From contig NC_056052.1 in the NCBI RefSeq assembly GCF_004379255.2, forward strand, positions 17,330,589 through 17,394,588: 64,000 nucleotides of DNA, given 5' to 3'. The notes under the pieces are model-generated. The model had not been told where the DNA came from and made no database searches. It worked only from the letters and a program-made list of their open reading frames with translations. Source of the DNA: Salvia splendens. Taxonomy: Eukaryota > Streptophyta > Magnoliopsida > Lamiales > Lamiaceae. Below are positions 8,144 to 17,925 of this stretch, piece by piece (the stretch's first letter is position 1; each line of letters begins with the position of its first letter). Both the position numbers and the translations under genes were made by a program.

Positions 8144-11100
8144 CTATTCTTCTTCGTCGGGGAAGTAGTCTTGGTCGGGTTGTACTATTTGATTGTCCCA
8201 ATCCGGTTCTTGGTCTCTAATTTCGGCGGAACACCAATCATCAAGTAACATGGTGGCTTCCATGTTTTGCCCGGTGAGTCTACTTCTTCTGTCGTCCAAG
8301 ACGTTGCCTCCAACACTAAAGGCGGACTCGACGGCGACAGTGGAAGCCGGAACCGAAAAGATCTCCTTGGCCATTGATGCAAGGATGGGAAAATCTTTCT
8401 CGTGTGATCCCCACCAATCTAGGACGTCGATTTGTTGGGGAACGGGACCTCCTTCTTCCTCATTGAATGAAAAGTGTGAGTCAAAATATAAATCTAACTC
8501 ACTTACCGTCCTTCCTCCGCTGCTGAAGCCGTATAGGTCCGCCAATTGGGATTGGGCGTCGGGGTCATCAACTTGGAAGAAGCCAAAGTTATGTGTTTGA
8601 CGGGGGGGTCTAGGTCGAACTTGGTGGGTAGTGTTGTACTTGGCTTCGTAATCGTGAAAGAGAGCCCGCAAGTCGAACTCGAAATTTCTTTGGAGGCTTG
8701 GGATGTGGGGGAGGTTTATTTGGAATGTTTGGGCAAGGTTTATGTAGTTGTCGTCGTCCTCGTCAGTTTGCAAAGCTCGGAGTGGTTCAAGATCAATAGA
8801 AGCTAAATTGTTGTAATAAAATTCTAAAATTTTGAAAGTACCAACTAGTTTCCACTTTGGATCCAAAACTTTGGCAAGCAAAAAAACCGTTGGGATCTCA
8901 TTGAAATACTTGAGCCATTTTTCAACCATGTAATATAAAACACACATTAGCTCAAGATTGTTTGTGGAATTTTTCATTGTAGTTTTAAAACCAAGTAATA
9001 TGATCATGCAATGTTCTAAAACACGAACGGATGTGCAATAATACACACCCGATAACTCCATAGTGGCATTTCGAAAACCTTTGAATAATTTAAATAAACT
9101 CGTGCTTTGTTCCCAACAAGAAGATGTTAGATATAAATCATCAACAGGGTAAGTTCTATAAAAATCAACTAAATATTCTATATGCTCTATTGTAGATTGC
9201 AACATGTCATATGTAGAGTTCCATCTAGTAGACACGTCTAAAGTAAACTTTGTGTACCTTATTTTCTTCGAGTGGCAATACTTCTTCCACGCCTTGCCAA
9301 TTTGAGGCTTCCAGTGGATCAAGGATACAGCTGTAGTAATAGGTTGAATATGTCTTTGCCATAAAGACAAAACATCTTGTACACATAAGTTTAAAATATG
9401 ACAAATACATCGTTGATGAAAATACTTACCACTTATCACCGGGGAGCAAGCCGCAATTAAATTGGATATACTTGCGGTGTTGGCAGTTGCGTTATCAAAA
9501 TCAACCGAAAATATCTTGTTGCATAACTCATACTCATTCAAAACTTGAATAATTAAAGAAGCAATTGCTTGTGCGGTGTGTGGGGAAGGAAATTGTCTAA
9601 AACTAATCAAACGTTTATTATTTAAAGACCAACTATTGTCTATAAAATGACAAGAAATACCCATGTAAGAATTTCGTTGGAAAGAATCCGTCCACACATC
9701 GGAGCAAATATTAACTTTGTGCCCCAAGGTGGATAGAAACTTTGCAATTTCCATTTTTTTATCAAAATACTGCCAGTTGTAAGATCTTTGAGCAGTAGAG
9801 GGGGAATTCTTTTTGCAGCAACATTAAAAGCTTGTTGCATAGTCATTTCATATTTTCTGTCATTAAAAAAATTGAACGGAAAATGTTTCATTGCCGCCCA
9901 TCTTACCATAGTATCGGTAACATTTTTGGGGTCATATTTAAATAGAGGCGTACCTGTTTGAGACGATGAGCCGGAAGGGAAGTTGATTTGGCTTTGGGAC
10001 TTAGTATGCCCATATTCCACGGGGTGTTTTGTCTTCAAATGGCGATGGAGAGTACCATATCCACCACCGACTCCAAATGGATAGACTTTATCGCAATAAG
10101 TGCAATATGCTTTGAACTCACCTGTCTCCACGGTAGTGGTCGGATCATTAGGATTTGAAATTACAACCGGTACCTTCTTGTAATGTTTGGTGAAGATATC
10201 GGATTTCAACTTGGGAGGCATTTTCTTCTTTTGTCGTCCTGCGGAAGGAGGAGGAGCATCGGCCTCCTCATCATCATTTTCGCCTACGTCGCCGGTGCTA
10301 GAAGGGGGGAATTGATGCGATCCATCATCGCCTTCGTCCGAGGATAGATTCACATCATACTCGAACCGCGAAGCCGAATGTGAATACCCCCCTTGTTGGT
10401 CGTCGTCGCCGAGGGCAAGTAACAAGGCCGCATTTCGATCTTCTTCCTCCTACGAGAATTATGCGACTAAGTAAAAATACTAACATAAAAGTAAAACACA
10501 TAGTCCATAGACACATATTTAATATAAATGAAATTAATACTAACATATAGAGAAATTTAATATAAATGAAATTAATATTAACATAATTGTAAACTTATAA
10601 CATATAACATATTAAAACTTATAACATATTAAAACTTACTAACATATAACATATAACATAAAACATATAAAACATATTTAATACAAACGAATTTATTACT
10701 AACATATAAATAAAACACATTAAAACATATAATACTAACATAATTGTAAAACATATTAAAACTTATAACATATAACATATTAAAACTTACTAACATATAA
10801 CATATTAAAACATATTAAAACTTATAACATATTAAAACATATAACATATTAAAACTTACTAACATATTAAAGCTTACTAACATATAACATATTAAAACAT
10901 ATTAAAACTTACTAACATATTAAAACTTAAAACATATTAAAACTTACTAACATATTAAAACTTAAAACATATTAAAACTTACTAACATATTAAAACTTAT
11001 AACATATAACATAAAACATATTAAAACTTAGAAGTTTAGAACTTACTTGTACTCGAAGAGCGGCTCGCCTTCCCACCTCCTCCGCAACTTGTGCTCTAGT

Positions 11101-11181
11101 AGGGGCACGACGACGACGAGAGTCACTTTGATCTTGGGCAATTCCCTTGCCCCGATCACCACCACGACGAGATGAAGACAT
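8144..11181 (-). CDS. hAT transposase, two exons, one frameshift
   Basis: Exon 1 is 11181-11047 (Met, Ser/Arg-rich, 45 codons) and ends at a CAA|GTAAGT donor. Exon 2 starts at 10449 after a CTCGTAG acceptor, joins in frame (EEEDRNAALLLALG), and ends at the stop at 8144. Exon 2 holds an acidic region, a BED zinc finger (CTYCDKVYPFGVGGGYGTLH then H-KTKH; Cys2His2), the RNase H-like core with DVWTDSF (first Asp), FSVDFDNATAN (second Asp) and RCICHILNLC (CxxH), and the C-terminal hAT dimerisation block with DVLDWWGSHEKDFPILASMA and AVESAFSVGG (catalytic Glu). Total is about 810 residues, normal for RICESLEEPER/DAYSLEEPER-like proteins. The only break I see is a shift by one base at an A7 run (about 9753-9759). 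It cuts and pastes the element by binding its ends. Confidence 0.88.
10450..11046 (-). repeat. Transposase intron made of AT-rich tandem repeats
   Basis: Between donor GTAAGT (11046) and acceptor GTAG (10450) most of the DNA is variants of a unit like AACATATTAAAACTTACT repeated from about 10545 to 11035. The 597-bp intron phase is 0. The array may have grown by slippage. Confidence 0.75.
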
Positions 11182-11439
11182 GATATTATGGAAATTGGAA
11201 GTAGAGAATAGACAGTAGTGTTTATGTGAATATGATAACGTGAACAAGAACAACGTGAGTAAATTATGAGCGCAAATAACGTAAACAACTTGAGAGAATG
11301 AGGATGGAGAATAGAGAAATTGAGATTGAGAGAGAAATTCTTATTAACACAAGAATGGGGTAAGTAGAAATGAAGAGGAGGGGGGTATTTATAGGGGAAA
11401 ATTGTGATTAAAAAAAATTTTAAAAAATCAAATTTTCAA

Positions 11440-11875
11440 AATCACGGCGAAACCACCGGAACACCGGTTTTCGGTGGAACCGGCGGTTTTGAGGACCGTT
11501 TGAAATTTCAAATTTTGAAAAATGCGGCGGGAAACTGGCGGTTTTGTCGCCGGAACCGCCGGTTTTCGGTGGAACCGCCGGTTTCCGTCCACGGTTTTAG
11601 TCAAAACCGGCGGCCGCGGGAGTGGTTTCTAAAAAGGCTAGGGAGTAGGCCTGAAATTGTGTCGGAAACCGCCGAACCACCGGTTCCGAACAGGCGGTTC
11701 CGGTGAAACCGGCGGTTCCGAACCGCCGGTTACGGTTTGCCAAAAATTGGAACCAGAACCGGCCCGTCGGAATCGGCGGTTCCGGTGCCGGTTCGAACCA
11801 CCGACGACGGTTCCGGTTCCGGTTCGGAACCTCCGGTGACGGTTCCGAGCCGGTTCAGCCGGGCCGGTTCGGTTT
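11440..11875. repeat. Right subterminal GGTTC/GAACC repeat cluster
   Basis: GAACCGGCGGTTC, AACCGCCGG and related motifs occur densely over 430 bp, longer than the left cluster. It lies 5' of the transposase start, so it overlaps the promoter region and could allow the transposase to repress its own gene (inference). Confidence 0.75.
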
Positions 11876-11886
11876 GGTGATGTCTA

Positions 11887-11894
11887 CCAACAAA
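11887..11894. other. Right 8-bp target site duplication of the hAT
   Basis: CCAACAAA is identical to 7504-7511. Confidence 0.93.
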
Positions 11895-12725
11895 GGTAAA
11901 ATATCCTCCAGTGGATTTTCTGTCAACTGGATTGCTTGTCCAATCAGCATCAGTGTATCCATCAATTTCCAAGTCTTCCTTTTTTTCTAAGAAGACCCTG
12001 TAACTGGTTGTCTAACTGGTTGTCCCCTTAAGATACCTCACTATTCTCATGGCAGTGTCCATATGGTCTTCTTGAGGCTGGTGCATGAATTGACTGACAA
12101 CTCCAACTACATATGTGATGTCTGGTCTAGTGTGAGAAAGATAGAGGAGTTTTCCTACTAACCGTTGATATCTTTCTCGGTCTGTAGGCGTAGCTCCATC
12201 CACAAATTCCAGTCCATGGTTGGGCACCATTGGAGTTTCGGCGGGCTTGCAGTCCAGTAGACCTGTTTCCGCTAGCATGTCAAGTACATACTTTTTCTGT
12301 CTTAGAAATATTCCGTGTTTTGATCTCAACACTTCAATTCCTAGGAAGTACTTTAAATCTCCCAAGTCCTTCATTTCAAATTCCTTGAAAAGAATCTCTT
12401 TCAGGTTTTGGATTTCTTCGGCATCATCTCCAGTTATGATCATGTCGTCAACATATATGATTAGACATGTCATTTTTTTATTCCTCTTCTTTAGGAACAA
12501 CGTGTGATCTGAATGACTGTTTGAAACCGTATTTGACCATTGTCTGGCAAAACTTCCTAACCACACTCTGGGGGATTGTTTAAACCCATACAGGGTCTTT
12601 CTTAGTCTGCAAACCTGCCCTTTCCCAAAGTCTTCGTGAAATCTCGGGGGAACCTCCATGTATACTTCCTTATTTTTCTTAAGTTCTCCGCGTAGAAAAG
12701 CATTTGTAACATCAAATTGATACAA
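11895..12725 (-). pseudogene. Copia element 1 reverse transcriptase and start of RNase H
   Basis: The minus frame 12725-12012 starts at YQFDVTNAFLRGEL (catalytic Asp region), then VCRLRKTLYGFKQSPRVW, then LIIYVDDMIITGDD with the YVDD active site, then KDLGDLKYFLGIEV and YQRLVGKLLYLSHTRPDI. A break near 12000 separates it from EIDGYTDADWTSNPVDRKST (11972-11910), the first RNase H block. This is copia-type RVT_2. A frameshift around 12530 (LGSFARQWSNTVSNS) is likely. The domain continues at 7121-7503 beyond the hAT. Confidence 0.9.
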
Positions 12726-13526
12726 AGGTCATTCCTTACATACAGCAACAGATAAAAGACTTATGTGACAGAGCTTTGGCCAAGCATGTCATTTGGGGTA
12801 TTTTCCCTCTCCCCCTGAACGGTTTCTCCCCAAAGAGGTAGCCAATTTAGGGGGTCACATCCCAAATTTTCTGATTCACTCTCCCCCTGACTGCTAAATT
12901 GGCTATAGAAATATTCACTCTCAACAAAGTCGCAATTCATAGTGGTATACATGTGATCTGTTGAAGGGTCATAGCAACGATAACCTTTCTAATTTTTTCC
13001 ATGTCCCAATAAGGCACATTTGACTGCACAAGGTGAGAATTTATCACGATCATGTTTGGGAATGTGTACAAACACTGTACAGCCAAAGATTTTAGGATTG
13101 AGATGTAAGGAGGACGGGACCGAGTTCAGGGAAGAGAAGATATCTAGGGGAGTTTTGAAATTGAGGATTCCTGTGGGAAGATGATTTAGTAGGTAAACAG
13201 CAGTGGCGATGGCTTCTGGCCAAAAGGATTTCGGGATATTGGATTCGATTAAGAGAGCTCAGGTGATTTCAAGGATATATCAATTTTTTTGCTCGACGAC
13301 CCCATTTTGTTCTAGTGTATATGCACAAGAGGTTTGGTGGACAAGGCCTTTTTCGGAGAAGAAATATTGCATCTTAGAGTTCACATATTCCCTCCTATTG
13401 TTAGATCTAAGGATTTGAATTTTGGAGTTGTACTGGGTTTGAACAAGACTATAGAACTCAGTGAACTTGCCAAAAACCTCTGATTTAGTTTTCAAAAATT
13501 AAATCCAAGTCATGCGAGAGAAATCA
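12726..13526 (-). pseudogene. Copia element 1 integrase C-terminal part, decayed
   Basis: Minus frames show RSNNRREYVNSKMQ and HQTSCAYTLEQNGVVEQKN (13280-13495), the DRGGEY and TPQQNGVAERKN blocks of the copia integrase core with the second catalytic Asp replaced by Asn. Between 12726 and 13280 there are short frames, including an acidic Ser/Glu-rich stretch (12761-12952) that fits the variable linker between integrase and reverse transcriptase. Several frame breaks are present. Confidence 0.75.
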
Positions 13527-14222
13527 TCAATAAATAGCAAAAAATATCGAAATCCTTGTCCCCCCAGTAACAGAGGTCGGGCCCCACACATCAGAATGAA
13601 TTAAGGCAAAAGGAGTTTTTTCTCTATTATTGTTCAATTTGAAAGAATGTCTATGGCTTTTTGCCAACACACAAGTTTTACAATTCAAGACATACGAAGA
13701 AGAAACTAACTCAGGAAAGAGTAGGTTAAGATATCCTATAGATGGGTGCCCTAACTGGCAATGCAAGAACCAAATTTTTCTATCAGTCAGTCCGTGAGTC
13801 AGCATCGTAGTACTCTGTTGGGCAATCTCATCCACGTAGTACAGTCCATGTCGCTCAGTGCCAGGCCCAACTATCGTCCCTATTTTGATATCCTGTAACA
13901 TGCAAAACCGAGGCTGCATTAGTAACTTGCAATTAAGATCTTTTGTGACATGACTGACAGTCAAGAGTTTGTGGGATAATGATGGAACATAAAGACAGTT
14001 CGAGAGGCGAAGAGTTGGTGAAACAGTGATAGTGCCCTTCCCCTGCACAGGTGCTAACTCCCCACTGGCTGTTTGGACATAATGTTTTGTGGATTGGGTA
14101 ATTTCATGAAAATCAGACTCATCAAAAGACATGGTGTCGGTTGCCCCACAGTCGAAAATCCAGTGGTAGCTTTTGGGTCTTATTTTGGAGGACGAAGAGT
14201 ATACTAAAGCTTGAAAAGAGTT
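13527..14222 (-). pseudogene. Copia element 1 protease and integrase zinc finger
   Basis: The frame includes HWIFDCGATDTMSFDE, the aspartic protease site (usual DSGA, here DCGA), a hydrophobic strand NCLYVPSLSHKLLTV, then the HHCC zinc-binding domain as HCQLGHPSIGYLNLL and CKTCVLAKSHRHSF, then ALIHSDVWGPTSV with the first catalytic Asp of the integrase. The order protease then integrase is diagnostic for Ty1/copia. The frame is open for 238 codons but is broken downstream. Confidence 0.88.
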
Positions 14223-15677
14223 TGTACAGGTGACTGCAGGCAAAAATTCAAATTTTTGGGGTAGAATTTTTGAATTTTCATAAATTGGAGGTGTTTTATT
14301 GGATTTGTTGAGAAGGTGGGGTGGGATTTTAATAGTAGGGTTTGTTTGGGGGATTTTTCAAAAGGGGTTTCTGGGTGGGGTGAAATTGGGGATAAATGCT
14401 GAGTTGGGGGGGTTAATTGCAAAATGTGAGGGGAAGGGTTAAAAAATCCTAGCCGTCTCCTTCGCTCCCATTCGTCCGCCCCGTTCCTCGCCACCTCATT
14501 TGACGGCGGAGCCGTCGATTCCGCCACCCTAGCCGCCTCCTTATCTGAAACAACTGAAACCCTACCCCTCCCTAGTGACCTGCACCGTTTTTCACCAGAA
14601 CCCTAGCTTTACCTTCTGTCCAATTTTTGTTGATGGAGATCGAAGCTATGGCTATGTTGGTCGGATTTGCGCCATTTGTGGAGGTGCCGCTGCTCTCACC
14701 GCCGTTGGGATGTTGAATCAGTGGGGTATTGGTTGCCGCTGCTCCCACCGCTAGATTGGTTGCCGACGAAGGTTTGCCGATGCCGTCCGCTGCTCCGTCA
14801 GCATAGGTGGCTCGGTCGCTACCCGCTACACCAATCAATGCTCTTACACCGCCTTCTCCGTTGCGCTTCCCATTTCGCCGAGTCCAGTGGCGATTCCAGT
14901 TTGGTCTGTCTCGGGTTTGAGAACCTTCTCGTTGACAGTTTCTCTTCTCACCATTCCATATGCTTTGCGGACGGATGGTAATGCATCTGTGTTTAAGATT
15001 TCCCATCTGATCTTGTCATATTTGTTGTCTAACGCCCATATGAATTGGTAGAGTTTGTGCCTCTGTGTAAGCTTGTTGTACTTGTCAATGCTCGTGGGGC
15101 TTTCCATGGGATTGGGATCTCTTGCATCGATTGAGATCCATAAGTCCTGGAATTTATTCCAGAGGGATTCCAAGCTCATATCTCCTTGCTTCATTGTCAT
15201 TGCCTGCCTGTGTAGATCATGTACCTAAAATGGGTCAGCTCCACTTCCATATGTGATTGTCAGTCCTTCCCATAGGTCTCTGGCAGTTTTATATTGTGAT
15301 ACTTCATTCCTCAAACTGGATTCAAGGTTGCTGATGATCCAGTTGAAGCAACAGTGATCCCTTTGTTGCCATTTTGCGTAGTCGGGATTGTCGGTGGGAG
15401 GGGGTTCTGGTCCTCCAGCAATGTGAGAAATCAGCCCCTTTCCACCTATAGCTCGTTCCATCAGATTTATCCAATAGGGGTAATTGTCCCCATTGAGTTT
15501 GTCTTCTAGGTGAATATCACCCAAAGACTCCAGGTGTTGTTGTGGCTGTTTTGGAGGGCTTTCTGACTTCTTTCCAGATTTATTCATGAATTTCATGAAT
15601 TCGGCAAATTGTGCCGCAAAATCTGCCATGGTTTTGGTTGAGATTGGTTTGGTATTTTCTGTGTCAGAATCTGACAT
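14223..15677 (-). pseudogene. Copia element 1 gag
   Basis: The ORF starts at ATG 15677. The N-terminus is polar. From about residue 55 it reads LNGDNYPYWINLMERAI and later DLWEGLTITYGSG, the copia gag (DUF4219/UBN2-like) pattern. It is followed in other frames by TMKQGDMSLESLWNKFQDLW and KLYQFIWALDNKYDKIR (15200-14990). A frameshift or stop near 15225 separates the pieces. From 14990 to 14223 only low-complexity Gly/Ala/Pro frames are seen and no clean zinc knuckle. Confidence 0.8.
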
Positions 15678-15778
15678 GTTTGGTTTTGTGTTTGGTTTTG
15701 CAGGATAAAAAAAGGAAAGGCCGAGAAGGGTATGAGACTATGATGACATTGCTCTAAGTCCCCAAACTATAATTTCCT

Positions 15779-15790
15779 GCTCTGATACCA
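15779..15790 (-). other. Primer binding site, initiator tRNA-Met
   Basis: The minus strand reads TGGTATCAGAGC directly after the 5' LTR. This is the standard plant copia primer site. Confidence 0.92.
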
Positions 15791-16059
15791 TCTTAAAGAT
15801 GGTAATAGAGAGCGGTAGAGAAAGATTGGATACACATTTGTAAAGATAAAGTGTAGAGAGAAAATATTTCTTATATATTTGTTGTTGTGTTTGAACTACT
15901 CATCACCCTAGTATTTATAGGGATATTGAGACTTTTCAACTACACAATTAATGAGACTTGGAACTCTACTTTACTAGGAACTATACAAGTTTGAATGTAC
16001 TCTAAGAATTTCCACTATAATAAATAGTGGGCGGCCACTTATGTCTTGTATTTCCAACA
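15791..16059 (-). repeat. 5' LTR of copia element 1
   Basis: It is 269 bp, begins TGTTGGAAATACAAGAC on the minus strand, and pairs with 6838-7106. A short TATA-like run (CTATAAATAC on minus, near 15915) lies inside. Confidence 0.92.
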
Positions 16060-16148
16060 GAGGGAGTACGTTTTTTATGAGACAGAGGGAGTATATTTTT
16101 CAGTTAACACATGATTTAAGGAGTTGTTGGTTAATGTGTTTAATTAGA
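16060..16148. mobile_element. Right ends of the nested MITEs, then a third MITE interrupted by a solo LTR
   Basis: GAGGGAGTA (16060-16068) completes the MITE cut at 6837. TATGAGACAGAGGGAGTATA follows at 16076-16095. From there a MITE related to 3280-3470 begins and is cut by the solo LTR at 16149. TSD copy TTAGA is at 16144-16148. Confidence 0.6.
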
Positions 16149-16987
16149 TGTGACATCCATAACCCGAAACATGCTTCAATTTGCATATTTATAATATTGT
16201 TTGTATAATTATATGTTATATATATAAGTGTGTATGTGTACGTGAATTTTAGATAGCTAAAATAAATGTGTATGCATGTGTAGGTGTAGTAACGTGTGTA
16301 TATGTGCACGAGATATTATAGTACTATTATTCATGTACGTACTTTATAAATATTTATATATATAATTTTAGGATATGTGCATGTTTTTGGATAAACAAAG
16401 GTTCGTGCATTAAATAAATAAATGTGTGTACGTGGCCTAGCTGAGCATTTTTATGTATTACTTTCTAGCCTAAATTTTTATAAATTTACACGTTTCTAAT
16501 TTTTCTTTTTACGTGTTTTTCTTATAAATATAAAACAAAATATAAGGTGAGTCACCTAGTTTTGCCGTCAATGTATCATGACTATAGAGTATTTTTGTTT
16601 ATTATTTTTAGCATGAAAATTTATAAAGAAGAAGAAAAAGAGAGGGAAAAAAAGAAAGAAAACAACTAGAGCTTTAAAGCTATCAAAGTTTGAATAGGGT
16701 CGAGTGTTGTGGGTCATAGGAACTCCACATGTTATCAGGTTCGGCGGCTGACGCATATTGGCAACCTTCTCCTCCTCATCATTTTGCATGTAGAGAAATG
16801 TATAGTATATAGAGTGGTGAGAGGGTTCCACTACTTTACAGGATATTTTGAAGTATGTATCGGATAAGTGTAGGTTTGAACTTATATAATATGAGTGTTC
16901 TAGGAATTAGACACGTTTATTGATTGCTTTTATGATAAGGGATTTATTTAATAAAAGAGTATACGTCAGAGGGGTTGAGGTGTGACA
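16149..16987. mobile_element. Solo LTR, 839 bp, TSD TTAGA
   Basis: The segment starts TGTGACATCC and ends GGTGTGACA, so the ends are TG and CA with short inverted similarity. The 5 bp TTAGA occurs on both sides (16144-16148 and 16988-16992). The flanks join into a MITE known elsewhere in the window. No gag-pol lies inside, so this is a solo LTR made by LTR-LTR recombination, probably Ty3/gypsy. Orientation is not certain. Confidence 0.8.
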
Positions 16988-16992
16988 TTAGA

Positions 16993-17140
16993 AAGAAAAA
17001 AAGGCCGGTGAAAGTGGAGAGAGGGAGAAAGAAAGTTGAATTTTTAATCGTAAAGTGAAAACATAGTTAGATATATTAATTGAAAAGAAAGCTTCTAAAA
17101 ATGGAAATGTGTCATTTTAATTGGGACAGAAAAGTAATCG
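16993..17140. mobile_element. Remainder of the MITE around the solo LTR
   Basis: AAAAAAAGGCCGGTGAAAG, then GTGAAAACATAG, and ATGTGTCATTTTAATTGGGAC at the end match the order of 3310-3460. Confidence 0.55.
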
Positions 17141-17882
17141 AATGATCAAGTCCGTCTTAGACTCTTAGTTAGTTTTAACAAATTTACTACTTATATTAGT
17201 AGTACATAATGTGTCTTTTTGGAAAGTTTAAAAAGAGAAGAGATTACTCTAATAGGGTTATGATCAATTGCTAACTAATTAACAATCTAACAATAAGACT
17301 AATTCTTAGCCATTAGATTAAGAGACCCGATGGTTAAAATAATAAGAGCATTATATTTTAAATTTAAATAATTAGTAAATAAATTTAAATGGTATTAATG
17401 TCAATTCTCTTTCATTAAAATTATCTCAAAACTTTAAATTTACGTAACTCTCTCGATTTAAATTATTTTTTCACAAAACATATATCAAATTAAGGATAAT
17501 TTTATAAAGATTCCAACGAGATCTCAATTGCATATGTTCCGACGATATTCGAGTGATGAAATTTGATAATTTATATTTCAATTTTTGTACATGGAGATAA
17601 GAAGATTTTATCAACAAATGCAAAAAAAAATTCAATATAGTGTATGTAAAATATCAATAAAACTGTGTTGATATTTTCTTGTACTTGTGTTGATATCTTC
17701 ATGTCATATTGTTGATATTTGTAATACCTTATGTTGATATTAAAAAACCCGCGAAAATTATCAGATCAAAATTTATTCAAATTGATTCAAACCAAAATCT
17801 GAAAAACTCTAAACAAAAGTTTACACTCCTTATTTTAATTTATTTCAGATCAAATATTCAAAAGCAATCAGACTGTCCATAA
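17141..17882. other. Intergenic DNA, no gene seen
   Basis: AT-rich sequence with only short frames. Repeated TTGATATT motifs occur around 17655-17745. No coding, RNA or clear repeat feature is supported. Confidence 0.5.
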
Positions 17883-17898
17883 GCAAATCTAATACTGT
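17883..17898. other. Left 16-bp target site duplication of the LINE
   Basis: GCAAATCTAATACTGT is repeated exactly at 21301-21316 after the A-tail. Confidence 0.93.
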
Positions 17899-17925
17899 CG
17901 GCGGTTAGATGGGCTGCTGATGGTG

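Larger units (their letters stand above)
7512..11886. mobile_element. hAT transposon, copy 1 (nearly complete)
   Basis: Terminal inverted repeats are TAGACGTCACC (7512-7522) and its 10/11 match at 11876-11886, flanked by a perfect 8-bp duplication CCAACAAA. The element is 4375 bp, of normal autonomous size, and carries a two-exon transposase on the minus strand. Both ends are packed with AACCGGCGGTTC-like motifs, probable transposase binding sites. Two related copies are in this window (45056-45801 and 61834 to edge). Perfect duplication and only one coding break suggest relatively recent insertion. Confidence 0.93.
6838..16059 (-). mobile_element. Ty1/copia element 1 (with a hAT transposon inside)
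   Basis: Two 269-bp LTRs (6838-7106 and 15791-16059) bound an internal region with polypurine tract, gag, protease, integrase, reverse transcriptase and RNase H in copia order on the minus strand, and a tRNA-Met primer site. Without the hAT insertion the element is about 4.85 kb, a normal copia length. The pol frame has several breaks, so the element is defective. LTR outer ends are TG on the 5' side and AAGA on the 3' side instead of CA. No perfect 5-bp target duplication is visible. Confidence 0.9.

Noticed and set aside
10450..11046. AACATATTAAAACTTACT array considered as CRISPR-like or satellite DNA
   Set aside because: Units are directly adjacent without unique spacers and lie within the hAT intron.
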